Shown in pieces: positions 45,252 through 58,684 of a stretch of 64,000 bases of DNA. Position 1 is the first letter of the stretch. Each line of letters begins with the position of its first letter. The notes under the pieces are model-generated. The model was not told the DNA's origin, did not search any database, and saw only the letters and a list, made by a program, of their open reading frames with translations. Source of the stretch: Streptomyces calvus (lineage in GTDB: Bacteria > Actinomycetota > Actinomycetes > Streptomycetales > Streptomycetaceae); assembly GCF_006782915.1 (NCBI RefSeq), contig NZ_VCNP01000022.1:1-64000 (forward strand), given 5' to 3'. The position numbers and the translations under genes are program-made.

Positions 45252-47475
45252 CCCGCTGCCGCTCCTCGCTCGCCAGCACGTCCGCCACTTCGGCGTCCGT
45301 GGCAGCGGCCAGCCTCTCATGGGCGGTGCGGCACTCGGGCGGCTCGATGCTGATCCGCGGCAGGACGCGGTCCAGGGAGCGCGGCAGCCACCAGTTGGCG
45401 CCGCCGAGCAGGTGCATCAGGGCGGGGACGAGCAGGGTGCGCAGGACGAAGGCGTCCAGGGCGACGGCCGCGGCGAGCGCGATGCCGAACATGGCGATCA
45501 CGCGGTCGCCGCTGAGGACGAAGGCGAGGAAGACCGAAATCATGATCACGGCCGCCGAGTTGATCACGCGGCTGGTCTCGGCTAGGCCGACGCGGACGGC
45601 CCGCCGGTTGTCGCCGGTCTCCAGCCACTCCTCGTACATGCGGCTCACCAGGAAGACCTGGTAGTCCATGGAGAGCCCGAACAGGACCGACACCATGATC
45701 ACGGGCAGGAAGGGTTCGATGGGGCCGGCCCGGCCGAGGCCGAGCAGTTCGCTGCCCCAGCCCCACTGGAAGATCGCCACGACGACACCGAAGGCGGCGG
45801 CGACGGCGGCCACGTTCATCACGGCGGCCTTCAGCGGGATGCCCACGGACCGGAAGGCCAGCAGGAGCAGCAGACAGCCCAGGCCGATCACCACGCCGAC
45901 GAACAGCGGCAGCTTGTCCACGATGACGTCGGCGAAGTCGTCGTAGCCGGCCGTCACACCGCCGACCAGCACGTCGAGTGAGGTGCCCGACTCGGCCCGG
46001 GGCAGCACGTCGGACCGCAGCCGGTCGACCAGGTCGCTGGTCTGCTCGGACTGCGGCGACGACTCCGGTACGACGGTCAGGTACGCGGTGTCGCCGCCCG
46101 CACCGTAGGTCACCGGGGAGACCGAGGCGACGCCCTCGGTGTCGCGCAGGGTGGTGTCGAGGTTGTCCAGGGCGAGCCGGTCCTCGGCGCCGTCGACCTC
46201 CGTGACGAGGGTGAGCGGGCCGTTCACTCCGGGACCGAAGCCCTCGGCGATCAGGTCGTAGGCCTGGCGCGTGGTGGAGGTCTTCGGGTCGTTGCCCTGG
46301 TCGGAGGTGCCCAGGTGGAGGGAGAGGGTGGGCAGCGCGAGGACGGCCATGACGACGACCGCGACCGCGCCGAGCAGCTTGGGGTGGCGTTCCACGAACG
46401 CCGACCAGCGGGCGGCGAACCCGGTCGGCAGCTCCGGCTCGGGCCCGTGTTCGTCCAGCCGGCGCCGCTCCCGGCGGCTGAGCGCGCGCATGCCGATGAA
46501 CGACAGCAGGGCCGGCAGCAGGGTCACGGAGGCGGCGACGGTCAGGACGACGGTGAGCGAGGCGGCGACGGCGACGCCGTTGAGGAAGTTCAGCCGGAGG
46601 ATCAGCATGCCCAGCAGGGCGATGCACACGGTGGCGCCCGCGAAGACGACCGCGCGCCCGGTGGTGGCGACGGCGTTGACGGCGGCCTCGGTGACGGAGA
46701 GCCCGCGTTTCAGCCCGCGCCGGTGCCGGGTGACGATGAACAGCGCGTAGTCGATGCCGACGCCGAGTCCGATCAGCATGCCCAGCATGGGCGCGAAGTC
46801 GGCGACGGTCATCATGTGCCCGAGCAGCACGATCCCGGCGTAGGCGGTGCCGACGCCGACCAGGGCGGTGGCGATGGGCAGCAGCGAGGCGGCGAGCGAG
46901 CCGAAGGCGAGGAAGAGGACGACGGCGGCGACCAGCACGCCGACGATCTCGGCGATGTGCCCGCCGGAGGACTCGCTGAGCTCGACGGCGCTGCCGCCCA
47001 GCTCGACCCGGAGTCCGTCGGTCTCGGCCGCCTTGGCCGTCTTCACCACGGCGGCGGCCTCGCCCGCGTCGATGTCCTTGGCCCGGTCCTCGAAGGTGAC
47101 CGTGGCGTAGGCGGTGCTGCCGTCCTGGCTGATCCTGCCCGCGCCCTGCTCGTCGTACGGGCCGGTCACGGCGGCCACGCCGGGCAGGTCCTCGATCCGC
47201 TCCAGGGTGCGCGTCATGGTCTGCTCGACGCCGGAGTCCCGGACGCTGCCGGACGAGGTGTGCCAGACGACGGTGTCGCTGTCGCCGCCGAGGTCCGGGA
47301 AGCCCTGCTTCAGCAGTTCGGTGGAGCGTCCCGACTCGGTGCCGGGCACCTTGTAGTCGTTGGAGTAGGCGGAACCGGCGGCGAAGGCACCGGCCGCGAC
47401 CCCGCCGAGGGCGAGGAGCCAGAGCAGGACGGCGACGAGACGGCGTTGGACACACCAGCGTGCGAGGGCTGCCAC
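45229..47475 (-). CDS. MMPL/RND-family transporter
   Basis: The 748-residue integral membrane protein has two MMPL repeats, each with a large extracytoplasmic loop and a helix bundle. GIDYALFIVTRHRRGLKRG and the matching GLSMDYQVFLVSRMYEEWLE are the duplicated Asp-Tyr motifs of the proton relay. Actinobacterial relatives export lipids or specialised metabolites. The start chosen is GTG 47475 with GGGAG 7 nt upstream; the open frame beyond it is not membrane-protein-like. No dedicated regulator is adjacent. Confidence 0.9.
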   Translation of the reverse strand: MAALARWCVQRRLVAVLLWLLALGGVAAGAFAAGSAYSNDYKVPGTESGRSTELLKQGFPDLGGDSDTVVWHTSSGSVRDSGVEQTMTRTLERIEDLPGVAAVTGPYDEQGAGRISQDGSTAYATVTFEDRAKDIDAGEAAAVVKTAKAAETDGLRVELGGSAVELSESSGGHIAEIVGVLVAAVVLFLAFGSLAASLLPIATALVGVGTAYAGIVLLGHMMTVADFAPMLGMLIGLGVGIDYALFIVTRHRRGLKRGLSVTEAAVNAVATTGRAVVFAGATVCIALLGMLILRLNFLNGVAVAASLTVVLTVAASVTLLPALLSFIGMRALSRRERRRLDEHGPEPELPTGFAARWSAFVERHPKLLGAVAVVVMAVLALPTLSLHLGTSDQGNDPKTSTTRQAYDLIAEGFGPGVNGPLTLVTEVDGAEDRLALDNLDTTLRDTEGVASVSPVTYGAGGDTAYLTVVPESSPQSEQTSDLVDRLRSDVLPRAESGTSLDVLVGGVTAGYDDFADVIVDKLPLFVGVVIGLGCLLLLLAFRSVGIPLKAAVMNVAAVAAAFGVVVAIFQWGWGSELLGLGRAGPIEPFLPVIMVSVLFGLSMDYQVFLVSRMYEEWLETGDNRRAVRVGLAETSRVINSAAVIMISVFLAFVLSGDRVIAMFGIALAAAVALDAFVLRTLLVPALMHLLGGANWWLPRSLDRVLPRISIEPPECRTAHERLAAATDAEVADVLASEERQRDVRDTTG

Positions 47476-47707
47476 GAACGTGCTCCCAGTGACTGAGTGT
47501 GATTCTTTGACCGGGAGCAGCCGAACATGGACCGAACAGCCCGCAAAGAACGCATGAGCAATGCACTGCCACTGTTGCAGGCAAGAGTGATCGTTTGTCG
47601 CTTTCGTGGGCTTATTCACACCGATGCGATGCGGCGCACAGGACCGTCGCACCGGCCCCGTCCACGGCCGCCGTCCGCCTCGTCCCGAGGGACCCGGCCC
47701 CGGCCGG

Positions 47708-48049
47708 TCAGTCGAACCGGTCCCCCACCGCCATCACCATCAGCGCCCCGACCAGCAGCCACAGCGCCCTGCGGGTGCGCCCGCGCGAGCCCAGCACCGC
47801 GGCGAGCGCGCAGCCGGCGGCTCCGGCGGCGTAGGCGACCGGGACGAGGACCGGCGCCGGCCCGCCGGCACGGAGCAGCGCCGCGGCCGTCCCGGCCGAC
47901 GCCAGCACCGCGCCGGTGCCGGTCGCGGCCCATCGCGCCCGCCGCGCCGAGCCCGCGTCGTCGTCCTCCGCCGGCCCGAGGACCCCGGTTCCTTCGGTGT
48001 CCTCGGGCCGGGTGTCCGGGGACGGGTCGGAATCAGCGCGTCCACTCAT
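47708..48049 (-). CDS. Hypothetical small membrane protein
   Basis: The 113-residue product starts at ATG 48049 with an acidic, disordered N-terminus (about 35 residues). Three hydrophobic helices follow (TGTGAVLASAGTAAALL, LVPVAYAAGAAGCALAAVLG, ALWLLVGALMVMAVG). No known family is recognised. The gap between it and the MMPL gene (47476-47707) shows no coding sequence, only a somewhat A+T-richer stretch suitable for the MMPL promoter. Confidence 0.6.
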   Translation of the reverse strand: MSGRADSDPSPDTRPEDTEGTGVLGPAEDDDAGSARRARWAATGTGAVLASAGTAAALLRAGGPAPVLVPVAYAAGAAGCALAAVLGSRGRTRRALWLLVGALMVMAVGDRFD

Positions 48050-48236
48050 GGCGCGGGAGCGTAGCGCGCCCCGGACGGAAATCCGGATGCGGGGGCGGCC
48101 GGGTGGCTGCTAGCGTCCGTCGGTCCGACGTTCCGCGGCAGCCCGCCGCCGGCCGAAGCAGGTGCTTTGATGACTGTCCGTCCGGTCTCCGACGCGTCCC
48201 TCTCCCTCTTCACGGCCCCAAGGAGCCCGTTCACCG

Positions 48237-49049
48237 ATGTCGGACATCACTCCGCACACCCCGCACACCCCGCACGACGGCCTCGCTAGCCGTCTGTCCC
48301 TGCCCCGCTACCCGCGCAGCAGCACCTACGACGCCCGCTGGACCATCGACAACGCGATGGGTCCGCACGCGCTGTGGCTGCTGGAGTGGCTCGCCCCGGC
48401 CCTCGGCCCGGACAGCCTGCGCCCCGGCGCCCGCGTGCTCGACCTGGGCTGCGGACGCGCCATGACGTCCGTGTTCCTGGCCCGCGAGTACGACGTCGAG
48501 GTCACCGCGGCCGACCTGTGGATCGCTCCGGACGACAACGCGCGCCGGATCGCCGAGGCGGGCGTCGCCGACCGGGTGCTGCCGGTCCGCGCCGAGGCGC
48601 ACGACCTGCCCTTCGGCGAGGAGACCTTCGACGCGATCGTCTCCGTCGACGCCTACCAGTACTTCGGCACCGACGATCTCTACCTGCCGACGCTGACCCG
48701 GCTACTCAAGCCCGGCGGGCGGATCGGCGTCGTCGTCCCGGCGACCCGCGAGGAGCTCGACGGCACCGAGCCGCCGGAGCACCTGGAGCCCTTCTGGGAG
48801 CCCGCGTTCTGGTGCTTCCACTCACCCGCCTGGTGGCGCCGCCACTGGACCCGCAGCGGGGCCGTGGAGGTCGAGACCGCCGACTGGCTCACCGACGGCT
48901 GGCGGGAATGGCTGCTGTGGTGCGACGTCGTCGCCGAGGAGAGCACCGAGGAGTTCCACGTGCGGTCGAGCCGCGACAGCGCCCGGATGCTGCGCACCGA
49001 CCGGGGCCGCACCCTCGGCTTCGCCCGTGTGGTGGGCCGCAGGCCCTGA
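48237..49049 (+). CDS. SAM-dependent methyltransferase
   Basis: The product has 270 residues with a class I Rossmann methyltransferase fold: motif I ARVLDLGCGRAMTSVFLA, motif II-like FDAIVSVDAYQYFG and a post-motif LLKPGGRIGVVVPA. It resembles small-molecule or UbiE-like methyltransferases. Substrate is unknown, and it stands alone on the plus strand between minus-strand genes. Confidence 0.85.
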   Translation: MSDITPHTPHTPHDGLASRLSLPRYPRSSTYDARWTIDNAMGPHALWLLEWLAPALGPDSLRPGARVLDLGCGRAMTSVFLAREYDVEVTAADLWIAPDDNARRIAEAGVADRVLPVRAEAHDLPFGEETFDAIVSVDAYQYFGTDDLYLPTLTRLLKPGGRIGVVVPATREELDGTEPPEHLEPFWEPAFWCFHSPAWWRRHWTRSGAVEVETADWLTDGWREWLLWCDVVAEESTEEFHVRSSRDSARMLRTDRGRTLGFARVVGRRP

Positions 49050-49077
49050 CTCCCGCCGGGTGTGACGGCCCGGCGTG

Positions 49078-49119
49078 AAAAAGGGGAGGGGACGCATCGA
49101 ACGGTCGATGCGTCCCCTC
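49078..49119 (-). terminator. gatB terminator
   Basis: A perfect 15-bp stem (GAGGGGACGCATCGA and its complement, loop of 4) is followed on the minus strand by a CCCCTTTTT tract. It lies 17 nt beyond the gatB stop codon and faces the plus-strand methyltransferase gene. Confidence 0.85.
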
Positions 49120-49136
49120 GTCCGCCGTCCGGCGGA

Positions 49137-50651
49137 TCAGCCCTCCTCGACGCCCAGCTTCTGAAGGATCAGCTCCTTCACCCGGGCCGCGTCCGCCTGG
49201 CCGCGCGTGGCCTTCATGACCGCGCCGACCAGCGCACCGGCCGCGGCGACCTTGCCACCGCGGATCTTGTCCGCGATGGCCGGGTTGCCGGCGATGGCCT
49301 CGTCGACGGCCGCGGTGAGCGCGCCCTCGTCGGAGACGACCTTCAGGCCGCGCTTGTCGACGACCTCGTCCGGAGTGCCCTCGCCGGCCAGCACGCCCTC
49401 GATGACCTGGCGGGCCAGCTTGTCGTTCAGGTCGCCCTTGGCGACCAGCTCGGTGACCCGGGCCACCTGCTCCGGCGTGATCGCCAGCTCGTCCAGGGCC
49501 TTGCCGGACTCGTTGGCGCTGCGCGCCAGCTCGCCCATCCACCACTTGCGGGCGGAGGCCGCGTCGGCACCGGCGTCGATCGTCGCGACGATCGGGTCCA
49601 GCGCGCCGGCGTTGAGGATCGCCTGCATGTCGGTGCCGGAGATGCCCCACTCCTCGCGGAGCCGGTTGCGGCGCACCAGCGGCAGCTCGGGCAGGGACGC
49701 GCGGATCTCCTCGACCCACTCGCGGGACGGGGCGACCGGCACCAGGTCGGGCTCCGGGAAGTACCGGTAGTCCTCGGCCTCCTCCTTCACGCGGCCCGAG
49801 GTCGTGGACCCGGTGTCCTCGTGGAAGTGGCGGGTCTCCTGCACGATCGTGCCGCCGGACGACAGCACGGCCGCGTGCCGCTGGATCTCGAAGCGCGCGG
49901 CGCGCTCGACGGAACGCAGCGAGTTCACGTTCTTCGTCTCGGAGCGCGTGCCGAACTTCTCGGTGCCGTTCGGGCGCAGCGACAGGTTCACGTCGCAGCG
50001 CATCTGGCCCATCTCCATGCGGGCCTCGGAGACGCCGAGCGCGCGGATGACCTCGCGCAGCTCGCGCACGTACGCCCGCGCCACCTCGGGAGCGCGCTCA
50101 CCGGCGCCCTCGATCGGCTTGGTGACGATCTCGATGAGCGGGATGCCGGCGCGGTTGTAGTCCAGCAGGGAGTGGGACGCGCCGTGGATCCGGCCGGTGG
50201 CGCCGCCCACGTGCGTGGACTTGCCGGTGTCCTCCTCCATGTGGGCGCGCTCGATCTCCACGCGGAAGGTCTCGCCGTCCTCCAGCTGCACGTCGAGGTA
50301 GCCGTTGAAGGCGATCGGCTCGTCGTACTGGGAGGTCTGGAAGTTCTTCGGCATGTCCGGATAGAAGTAGTTCTTCCGGGCGAAGCGGCACCACTCGGCG
50401 ATCTCGCAGTTCAGCGCGAGACCGATCCTGATCGCCGACTCGACGCCGGTCGCGTTGACGACCGGGAGCGCGCCGGGCAGGCCGAGGCAGACCGGGCAGG
50501 TCTGGGTGTTCGGGTCGGCGCCGAGCGAGGTCGAACAGCCGCAGAACATCTTGGTCTTGGTGCCGAGTTCGACATGGACCTCGAGGCCCATGACGGGGTC
50601 GTACGACGCGAGCGCGTCCTCGTACGACACCAGGTCGGTCGTGGTGGTCAC
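49137..50651 (-). CDS. gatB: Asp-tRNA(Asn)/Glu-tRNA(Gln) amidotransferase subunit B
   Basis: The 504-residue subunit binds and activates the misacylated tRNA. It has the GatB N-terminal catalytic domain ([20 protein letters not shown], then [15 protein letters not shown]), [31 protein letters not shown], and a C-terminal YqeY-like tail with [20 protein letters not shown]. It starts at ATG 50651, 16 nt after a small membrane-protein gene in the gatC-gatA operon. Confidence 0.96.
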   Translation of the reverse strand: MTTTTDLVSYEDALASYDPVMGLEVHVELGTKTKMFCGCSTSLGADPNTQTCPVCLGLPGALPVVNATGVESAIRIGLALNCEIAEWCRFARKNYFYPDMPKNFQTSQYDEPIAFNGYLDVQLEDGETFRVEIERAHMEEDTGKSTHVGGATGRIHGASHSLLDYNRAGIPLIEIVTKPIEGAGERAPEVARAYVRELREVIRALGVSEARMEMGQMRCDVNLSLRPNGTEKFGTRSETKNVNSLRSVERAARFEIQRHAAVLSSGGTIVQETRHFHEDTGSTTSGRVKEEAEDYRYFPEPDLVPVAPSREWVEEIRASLPELPLVRRNRLREEWGISGTDMQAILNAGALDPIVATIDAGADAASARKWWMGELARSANESGKALDELAITPEQVARVTELVAKGDLNDKLARQVIEGVLAGEGTPDEVVDKRGLKVVSDEGALTAAVDEAIAGNPAIADKIRGGKVAAAGALVGAVMKATRGQADAARVKELILQKLGVEEG

Positions 50652-50667
50652 GGTGAAAACTTCCCTC

Positions 50668-50903
50668 TCAGCCCAGCAGGACGTCGTCGTCGCCCAGCCG
50701 CTTCAGCTCGCGGTAGAGGATGGCGAGGCCGGTGACGATCGCGGCGGCGGACACGGTCGCGTCGATGAGGACGAGCGTGTCCTTCTCGGCGCGGGCCGAC
50801 TTCAGCCGCTTGGCGACGCCGATCGCGCCGAACGCGGTGGCGGCCATGGACAGGTACGTACCGGACTTGGACTTCTTGAAGCCCTTGGCCTTGGTCAGTG
50901 CAC

Positions 50904-50907
<4 letters not shown>
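50668..50907 (-). CDS. Small membrane protein embedded in the gat operon
   Basis: The 79-residue product starts at GTG 50907, overlapping the gatA stop codon (GTGA), and ends 16 nt before gatB. It has a basic N-terminus ([15 protein letters not shown]) and one or two hydrophobic helices ([38 protein letters not shown]). No known family was recognised. Translation coupling to gatA makes it a real gene. Whether it serves the amidotransferase or is a passenger is unknown. Confidence 0.75.
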
Positions 50908-52397
<1,490 letters not shown>

Positions 52398-52403
52398 GGT
52401 TGC

Positions 52404-52700
52404 TTACTCCTCCCCCAGGATCTGCGGCACCTTGAAACGCTGCTGCTCCTGGGCCGGGGCGCCGGAGAGCGCCTGCTCGGGGGTGAGCGAGGGACGGACC
52501 TCGTCCGGCCGCATGACGTTCGTCAGCGGGAGCGGGTGCGAGGTCGGCGGTACGTCTTGGTCGGCGACCTCGCTGACGCGGGCCACCGCGCCGATGATGT
52601 CGTCCAGCTGGCCTGCGAAGTGGTCGAGCTCTTCGGGCTTCAGCTCCAGACGCGCCAGCCGGGCGAGGTGGGCGACCTCCTCGCGCGTGATGCCAGGCAT
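52404..52700 (-). CDS. gatC: Asp-tRNA(Asn)/Glu-tRNA(Gln) amidotransferase subunit C
   Basis: The 98-residue subunit wraps around GatA and stabilises the complex. The typical N-terminus [20 protein letters not shown] and a C-terminal [15 protein letters not shown] segment ([20 protein letters not shown]) are present. It starts at ATG 52700 and is the first gene of gatC-gatA-small ORF-gatB. Confidence 0.95.
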   Translation of the reverse strand: MPGITREEVAHLARLARLELKPEELDHFAGQLDDIIGAVARVSEVADQDVPPTSHPLPLTNVMRPDEVRPSLTPEQALSGAPAQEQQRFKVPQILGEE

Positions 52701-52739
52701 GCAGCGATCCTCTGGGGTGAGTGTGTGTGGTTTGGCCCA

Positions 52740-52745
52740 ATCCTA
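52740..52745 (-). promoter_or_regulatory. Candidate -10 box for the gat operon
   Basis: TAGGAT on the minus strand fits TANNNT well and lies 40 nt upstream of the gatC start. No strong -35 at ideal spacing was seen. Confidence 0.4.
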
Positions 52746-52848
52746 TGGGGCGCGGGCCCGTGCCCGTGAAACCCTTTCCCGGAGGCGGACCACCGGCCCC
52801 GCGTCCGGCCGGTCCGGGGCCCGGCGGCCGGGTGCCGCGCGCCGGGTG

Positions 52849-55101
52849 CTACTCGTCGGCGGTCGTCGCCGCCGGCAGTGCCGCCGCGGGCCGCTGCCAC
52901 CCGCGCGATCCCCGCGCCAGCAGCCAGGCCGTCGTCTCGTCGGGCGGCATCGCGGCGGCGACCAGCCAGCCCTGCACCGCGTCGCAGCCGAGGTCGCGCA
53001 GCCGCTCCCACGTCTCGTCGTCCTCCACGCCCTCGGCCACGACGAGCAGCCCCAGCGAGTGGGCGAGGTCGACGGTGCAGCGCACGATCTCCGCGTCCTC
53101 GGTGTCCACGGCCAGCCGGGCGACGAAGGAGCGGTCGATCTTCAGCTCGCTCACCGGCAGCCGCCGCAGGTGCACCAGCGACGAGTAGCCGGTGCCGAAG
53201 TCGTCCAGGGACATCTTCACGCCGTGCCCGGTCAGCGCGTTCAGTGTGTCGGCGGCCCGCTGCGGATCCTCCAGGAGCACGTGCTCGGTGATCTCCAGTT
53301 GCAGCGCCCCGGCCGGTACGCCGTGGCGCGCGAGGCGCGCCGCGACGGACCCGGCGAACCCGGGGATGTGGACGTCGCGCGGCGAGACGTTGACCGCCAC
53401 CGGCACGAACAGCCCCTGTGCACGCCACTCGGCGACCTGGCCGAGCGCGGTCTCCAGCACGTACTCGGTGAGGTGGGGCATCAGCCCGGACGACTCGGCG
53501 ATGGCGATGAACTCGTCCGGCGGCACCTTGCCCCGCTCCGGGTGCACCCACCGCACCAGCGCCTCCAGCCCGGCCACCTGCCCGTCGAAGCGGACCTTCG
53601 GCTGGTAGTGCAGCTCCACCTCGTGGGCGTCCAGCGCCCGGCGCAGATCGCCCAGCAGGCCCAGCCGGTCGGGGGTGTTGGAGTCGCGCTTGGACTCGTA
53701 CGCCTCGACGCCCGTACGGTCCCGCTTGGCCTGGTACATCGCCACGTCCGCCCGCCGCAGCAGCCCTTCGGCGTCGACCGCGTGGTCCGGGAAGACGGCG
53801 ACTCCCGCGCTCGCCTCCAGGACCAGGGTGAGTCCGTCGAGGTCGAGCGGGGAGCTGAGGGCGGCCACCAGGCCGCGGGCGACGCGGGTCGCGGAGGTCG
53901 TGGAGTCGGCGACGGGCAGCAGGACGGCGAACTCGTCGCCGCCGAGCCGCGCGGCCTCCGCCCCGCGCGGCAGGGCCAGTCTCAGCCGGTCGGCGATCTG
54001 CAGCAGCAGCCGGTCACCGGCGAGATGGCCCAGGGTGTCGTTGACCGACCGGAACCGGTCGAGGTCGATCAGCATGAGTGCGGCACGGGCGCCGATGCGC
54101 TCGGCATCGTCCAGCGCGGTCCAGGTGCGCTCCAGCAGCCACTGCCGGTTCGGCAGCCCGGTCAGCGGGTCGCGCAACTGTTCCTCCGCCCGCGCCCGGG
54201 CTATCCACAGCGTGGAGTCCAGGGCGATCAGCGGGATCGAGAACAGCGGCAGCAGCACCGGCCTGGCGTCCGCGACCACGCACACCAGCGGCGCTATGCC
54301 GAGCAGGGCCACCGCGACGAGGCCCTGGCGGACGAGGGCGGTGCGGGCCACGGTGGGCAGTCCGGCGCGCGGGGTGTGCAGGTACCAGAGCAGGGTGCGG
54401 GTGACGACCAGGTAGACGGCCGCGACCAGCACCACGCCGGGCGCGGTGTACAGCGTCCAGTTGTCCGGCGTGGAGGGCGACTCGACGGTCGGTACGGAAC
54501 CGAAGGCGGCCAGCACCAGGGCGCCGGCGCCGATGCCGAGGAGGTCGACCGCGCCGTGCAGCACGCCCTGCCGCCAGCGGCCGCGCCGGGCCACTCCGAC
54601 CAGCACGACGACGGTGAGGCTGACCATGCCGGCCGGCAGCCAGCCGTAGAGCAGCAGCACGGCGAGGGTGAGGGCGGCGCCCGAGCCGGTGCCGCCCCAC
54701 CAGCGGGAGCGGCCCAGCATCACCAGATGGCCGACGATGATGCCGGTCAGGACGGCCAGGGACCAGCCGACGGTGCCGGACGGGAAGAGCGCGTGTCCGC
54801 CGGTGAACGCCCGCAGGAATCCGGCGCCCAGCACGAACGCGGCCGCCGCGACGACGGCCGTGGGCAGTGCGGGCCACGACGGGTGGCGTTCCGCCTCCGT
54901 CCCGGGCATCGCGGGGTTCGATCCGAGGGCCGGTGGTGCGGTGCCGCGCACGTCCGAGGTGACCGCCGGCCCGGTGCGTCCGTGCGCGCCCGGCCGCCCC
55001 GGGGGCCGCCGCCCGTCCTCCTCCCGGCCGCGCCGCCAGGCGACCGCCATGCGGCGCAGGCGCAGCCGTGAGCCCGGCGCGGCGCTCTCGGTCGGTTCCA
55101 T
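52849..55101 (-). CDS. rmdB: Membrane GGDEF-EAL cyclic di-GMP enzyme (RmdB-like)
   Basis: The product has 750 residues from ATG 55101. A Pro/Arg-rich tail of about 80 residues precedes eight or so membrane helices. A GGDEF domain with [12 protein letters not shown] and LIDLDRFRSVND follows, then an EAL domain with all key marks intact: YQPKVRFDGQVAGLEALVRW, LEITEHVLLED and LDDFGTGYSSLVHL. Unlike the other GGDEF-EAL protein in this window, it should have phosphodiesterase activity, with cyclase activity possible. Position next to ligA matches the streptomycete regulator of morphological differentiation RmdB, which degrades cyclic di-GMP. Confidence 0.88.
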   Translation of the reverse strand: MEPTESAAPGSRLRLRRMAVAWRRGREEDGRRPPGRPGAHGRTGPAVTSDVRGTAPPALGSNPAMPGTEAERHPSWPALPTAVVAAAAFVLGAGFLRAFTGGHALFPSGTVGWSLAVLTGIIVGHLVMLGRSRWWGGTGSGAALTLAVLLLYGWLPAGMVSLTVVVLVGVARRGRWRQGVLHGAVDLLGIGAGALVLAAFGSVPTVESPSTPDNWTLYTAPGVVLVAAVYLVVTRTLLWYLHTPRAGLPTVARTALVRQGLVAVALLGIAPLVCVVADARPVLLPLFSIPLIALDSTLWIARARAEEQLRDPLTGLPNRQWLLERTWTALDDAERIGARAALMLIDLDRFRSVNDTLGHLAGDRLLLQIADRLRLALPRGAEAARLGGDEFAVLLPVADSTTSATRVARGLVAALSSPLDLDGLTLVLEASAGVAVFPDHAVDAEGLLRRADVAMYQAKRDRTGVEAYESKRDSNTPDRLGLLGDLRRALDAHEVELHYQPKVRFDGQVAGLEALVRWVHPERGKVPPDEFIAIAESSGLMPHLTEYVLETALGQVAEWRAQGLFVPVAVNVSPRDVHIPGFAGSVAARLARHGVPAGALQLEITEHVLLEDPQRAADTLNALTGHGVKMSLDDFGTGYSSLVHLRRLPVSELKIDRSFVARLAVDTEDAEIVRCTVDLAHSLGLLVVAEGVEDDETWERLRDLGCDAVQGWLVAAAMPPDETTAWLLARGSRGWQRPAAALPAATTADE

Positions 55102-55359
55102 TCCCGTCCCTCTCACAGCCGGCGGTGCCCACGCCACGCGGCCCGATGCCCGACAACCCTCAGCGGCTCCGCGGTGGAAAGCCTTCCCCGGTCCCTTCAC
55201 GGGACCGGCGTTGCCCCGACCGCAACTGGGCACGGCAGGCGCACATCTCAACAGTAGGCCGCAGAAGGCTTGTACGGGCACCGGTCGCCGACGGTTGCCC
55301 GAATGCGCCCCAGCCACCCGTATGCATCTGGTATGCGCCGATCGGGTGGCCTTCAACCG

Positions 55360-57570
<2,211 letters not shown>

Positions 57571-58569
57571 TTACTCTGGGTTGTCCGCGAGGGATCTCGC
57601 CGCCCGGACGCAGTGGGCGTAGGCCCTGCGCGCGTACTCCGGGGAGGTCCCCGCGAGTCCGCACGCCGGGGTGACGGTGACCGCCTCCGGGAGCAGCCCC
57701 GGCCGCAGCCCCAGCCTGCGCCACAGCGTCCTGACACCCATGACGCTACCGGCAGGGTCCGACAACGGGCCGTCCGTGCCGGGCACGACACCGGCGAGCA
57801 GCCGGGTGCCGCTCTCCACGGCTTCCCCGATCGCCTCGTCGTCACGCTCGGTGAGGAGGGAGAAGTCGAAGGAGACCGCCGCCGCTCCCGCCCGGCGCAG
57901 CAGGGCGAACGGGACGTCCGGCGCGCAGGAGTGGACCACGGCGGGCCCGTCGTGCACCCCGAGGACGTCCCGCAGCGTGCCCTCGACGACCTGGCGGTCC
58001 ACCGCGCGGTGGGTGCGGTAGCCGCTGGCGCTCCTGACCTGCCCGCGCAGGACGGCGGTCAGGGAGGGCTCGTCGAGCTGGAGGACGAGCCGCGCGCCGG
58101 GCACGCGCCGCTGCACCTCGGCGAGGTGCAGGCGCAGTCCCTCGGCGAGGGAGGCGGCGAGGTCGCGGCAGGCACCGGGGTCGGACAGGGCCGCCTCGCC
58201 GTTCTTCAGTTCGAGGGCCGCGGCGAGCGTCCAGGGGCCGACCGCCTGCACCTTCAGCGGCCCCGTGTACTCCTGCGTGAACTCCTCCAGCGCGTCGAGG
58301 TCCTCGCCGAGCCAGGAGCGGGCCCGCCGCGTGTCCCGGCCCGGCCGGTCCCCGATCCGCCAGCCGCTGGGCTCGACGCGCGCGTACAGCTCGACGAGCA
58401 GGCCGGCGGTCCGGCCGATCATGTCGGCGCCGGGGCCGCGGGCGGGCAGTTCGGCCAGGTGCGGGAAGTCCTCGAAGCTTCCGGTGACGGTCTTGGCGGC
58501 CTCGCGTGCGTCGTGGCCCGGCAGGGAGCCGATGCCGGTGGCGGGGCCGAGGCGAAGGTTGTCGTTCAC
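57571..58569 (-). CDS. Core-type cobalamin-independent methionine synthase (MetE C-terminal-like)
   Basis: The 332-residue product corresponds to the catalytic (C-terminal) barrel of MetE only. GIGSLPGHDAREA opens it, and zinc ligands fit VVHSCAPDVPF (His, Cys), a Glu in the barrel and the final Cys of VTPACGLAG. Stand-alone short MetE proteins are known and may use a methyl donor other than polyglutamyl methyltetrahydrofolate. It starts at ATG 58569. It is followed by ligA with a 15-nt gap and likely shares its transcript. Confidence 0.8.
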   Translation of the reverse strand: MNDNLRLGPATGIGSLPGHDAREAAKTVTGSFEDFPHLAELPARGPGADMIGRTAGLLVELYARVEPSGWRIGDRPGRDTRRARSWLGEDLDALEEFTQEYTGPLKVQAVGPWTLAAALELKNGEAALSDPGACRDLAASLAEGLRLHLAEVQRRVPGARLVLQLDEPSLTAVLRGQVRSASGYRTHRAVDRQVVEGTLRDVLGVHDGPAVVHSCAPDVPFALLRRAGAAAVSFDFSLLTERDDEAIGEAVESGTRLLAGVVPGTDGPLSDPAGSVMGVRTLWRRLGLRPGLLPEAVTVTPACGLAGTSPEYARRAYAHCVRAARSLADNPE

Positions 58570-58684
58570 GGGGGAAGCGTACGCAGGTGGCGGCCGGGGT
58601 GGTGCGCCCAGCCGCCGCTTCGCGTCCCTTCCGTCCGGCCCGGCGGACCCGGCCCGTGTCCTCGGGTGCCGGACGGGCCGGCCG

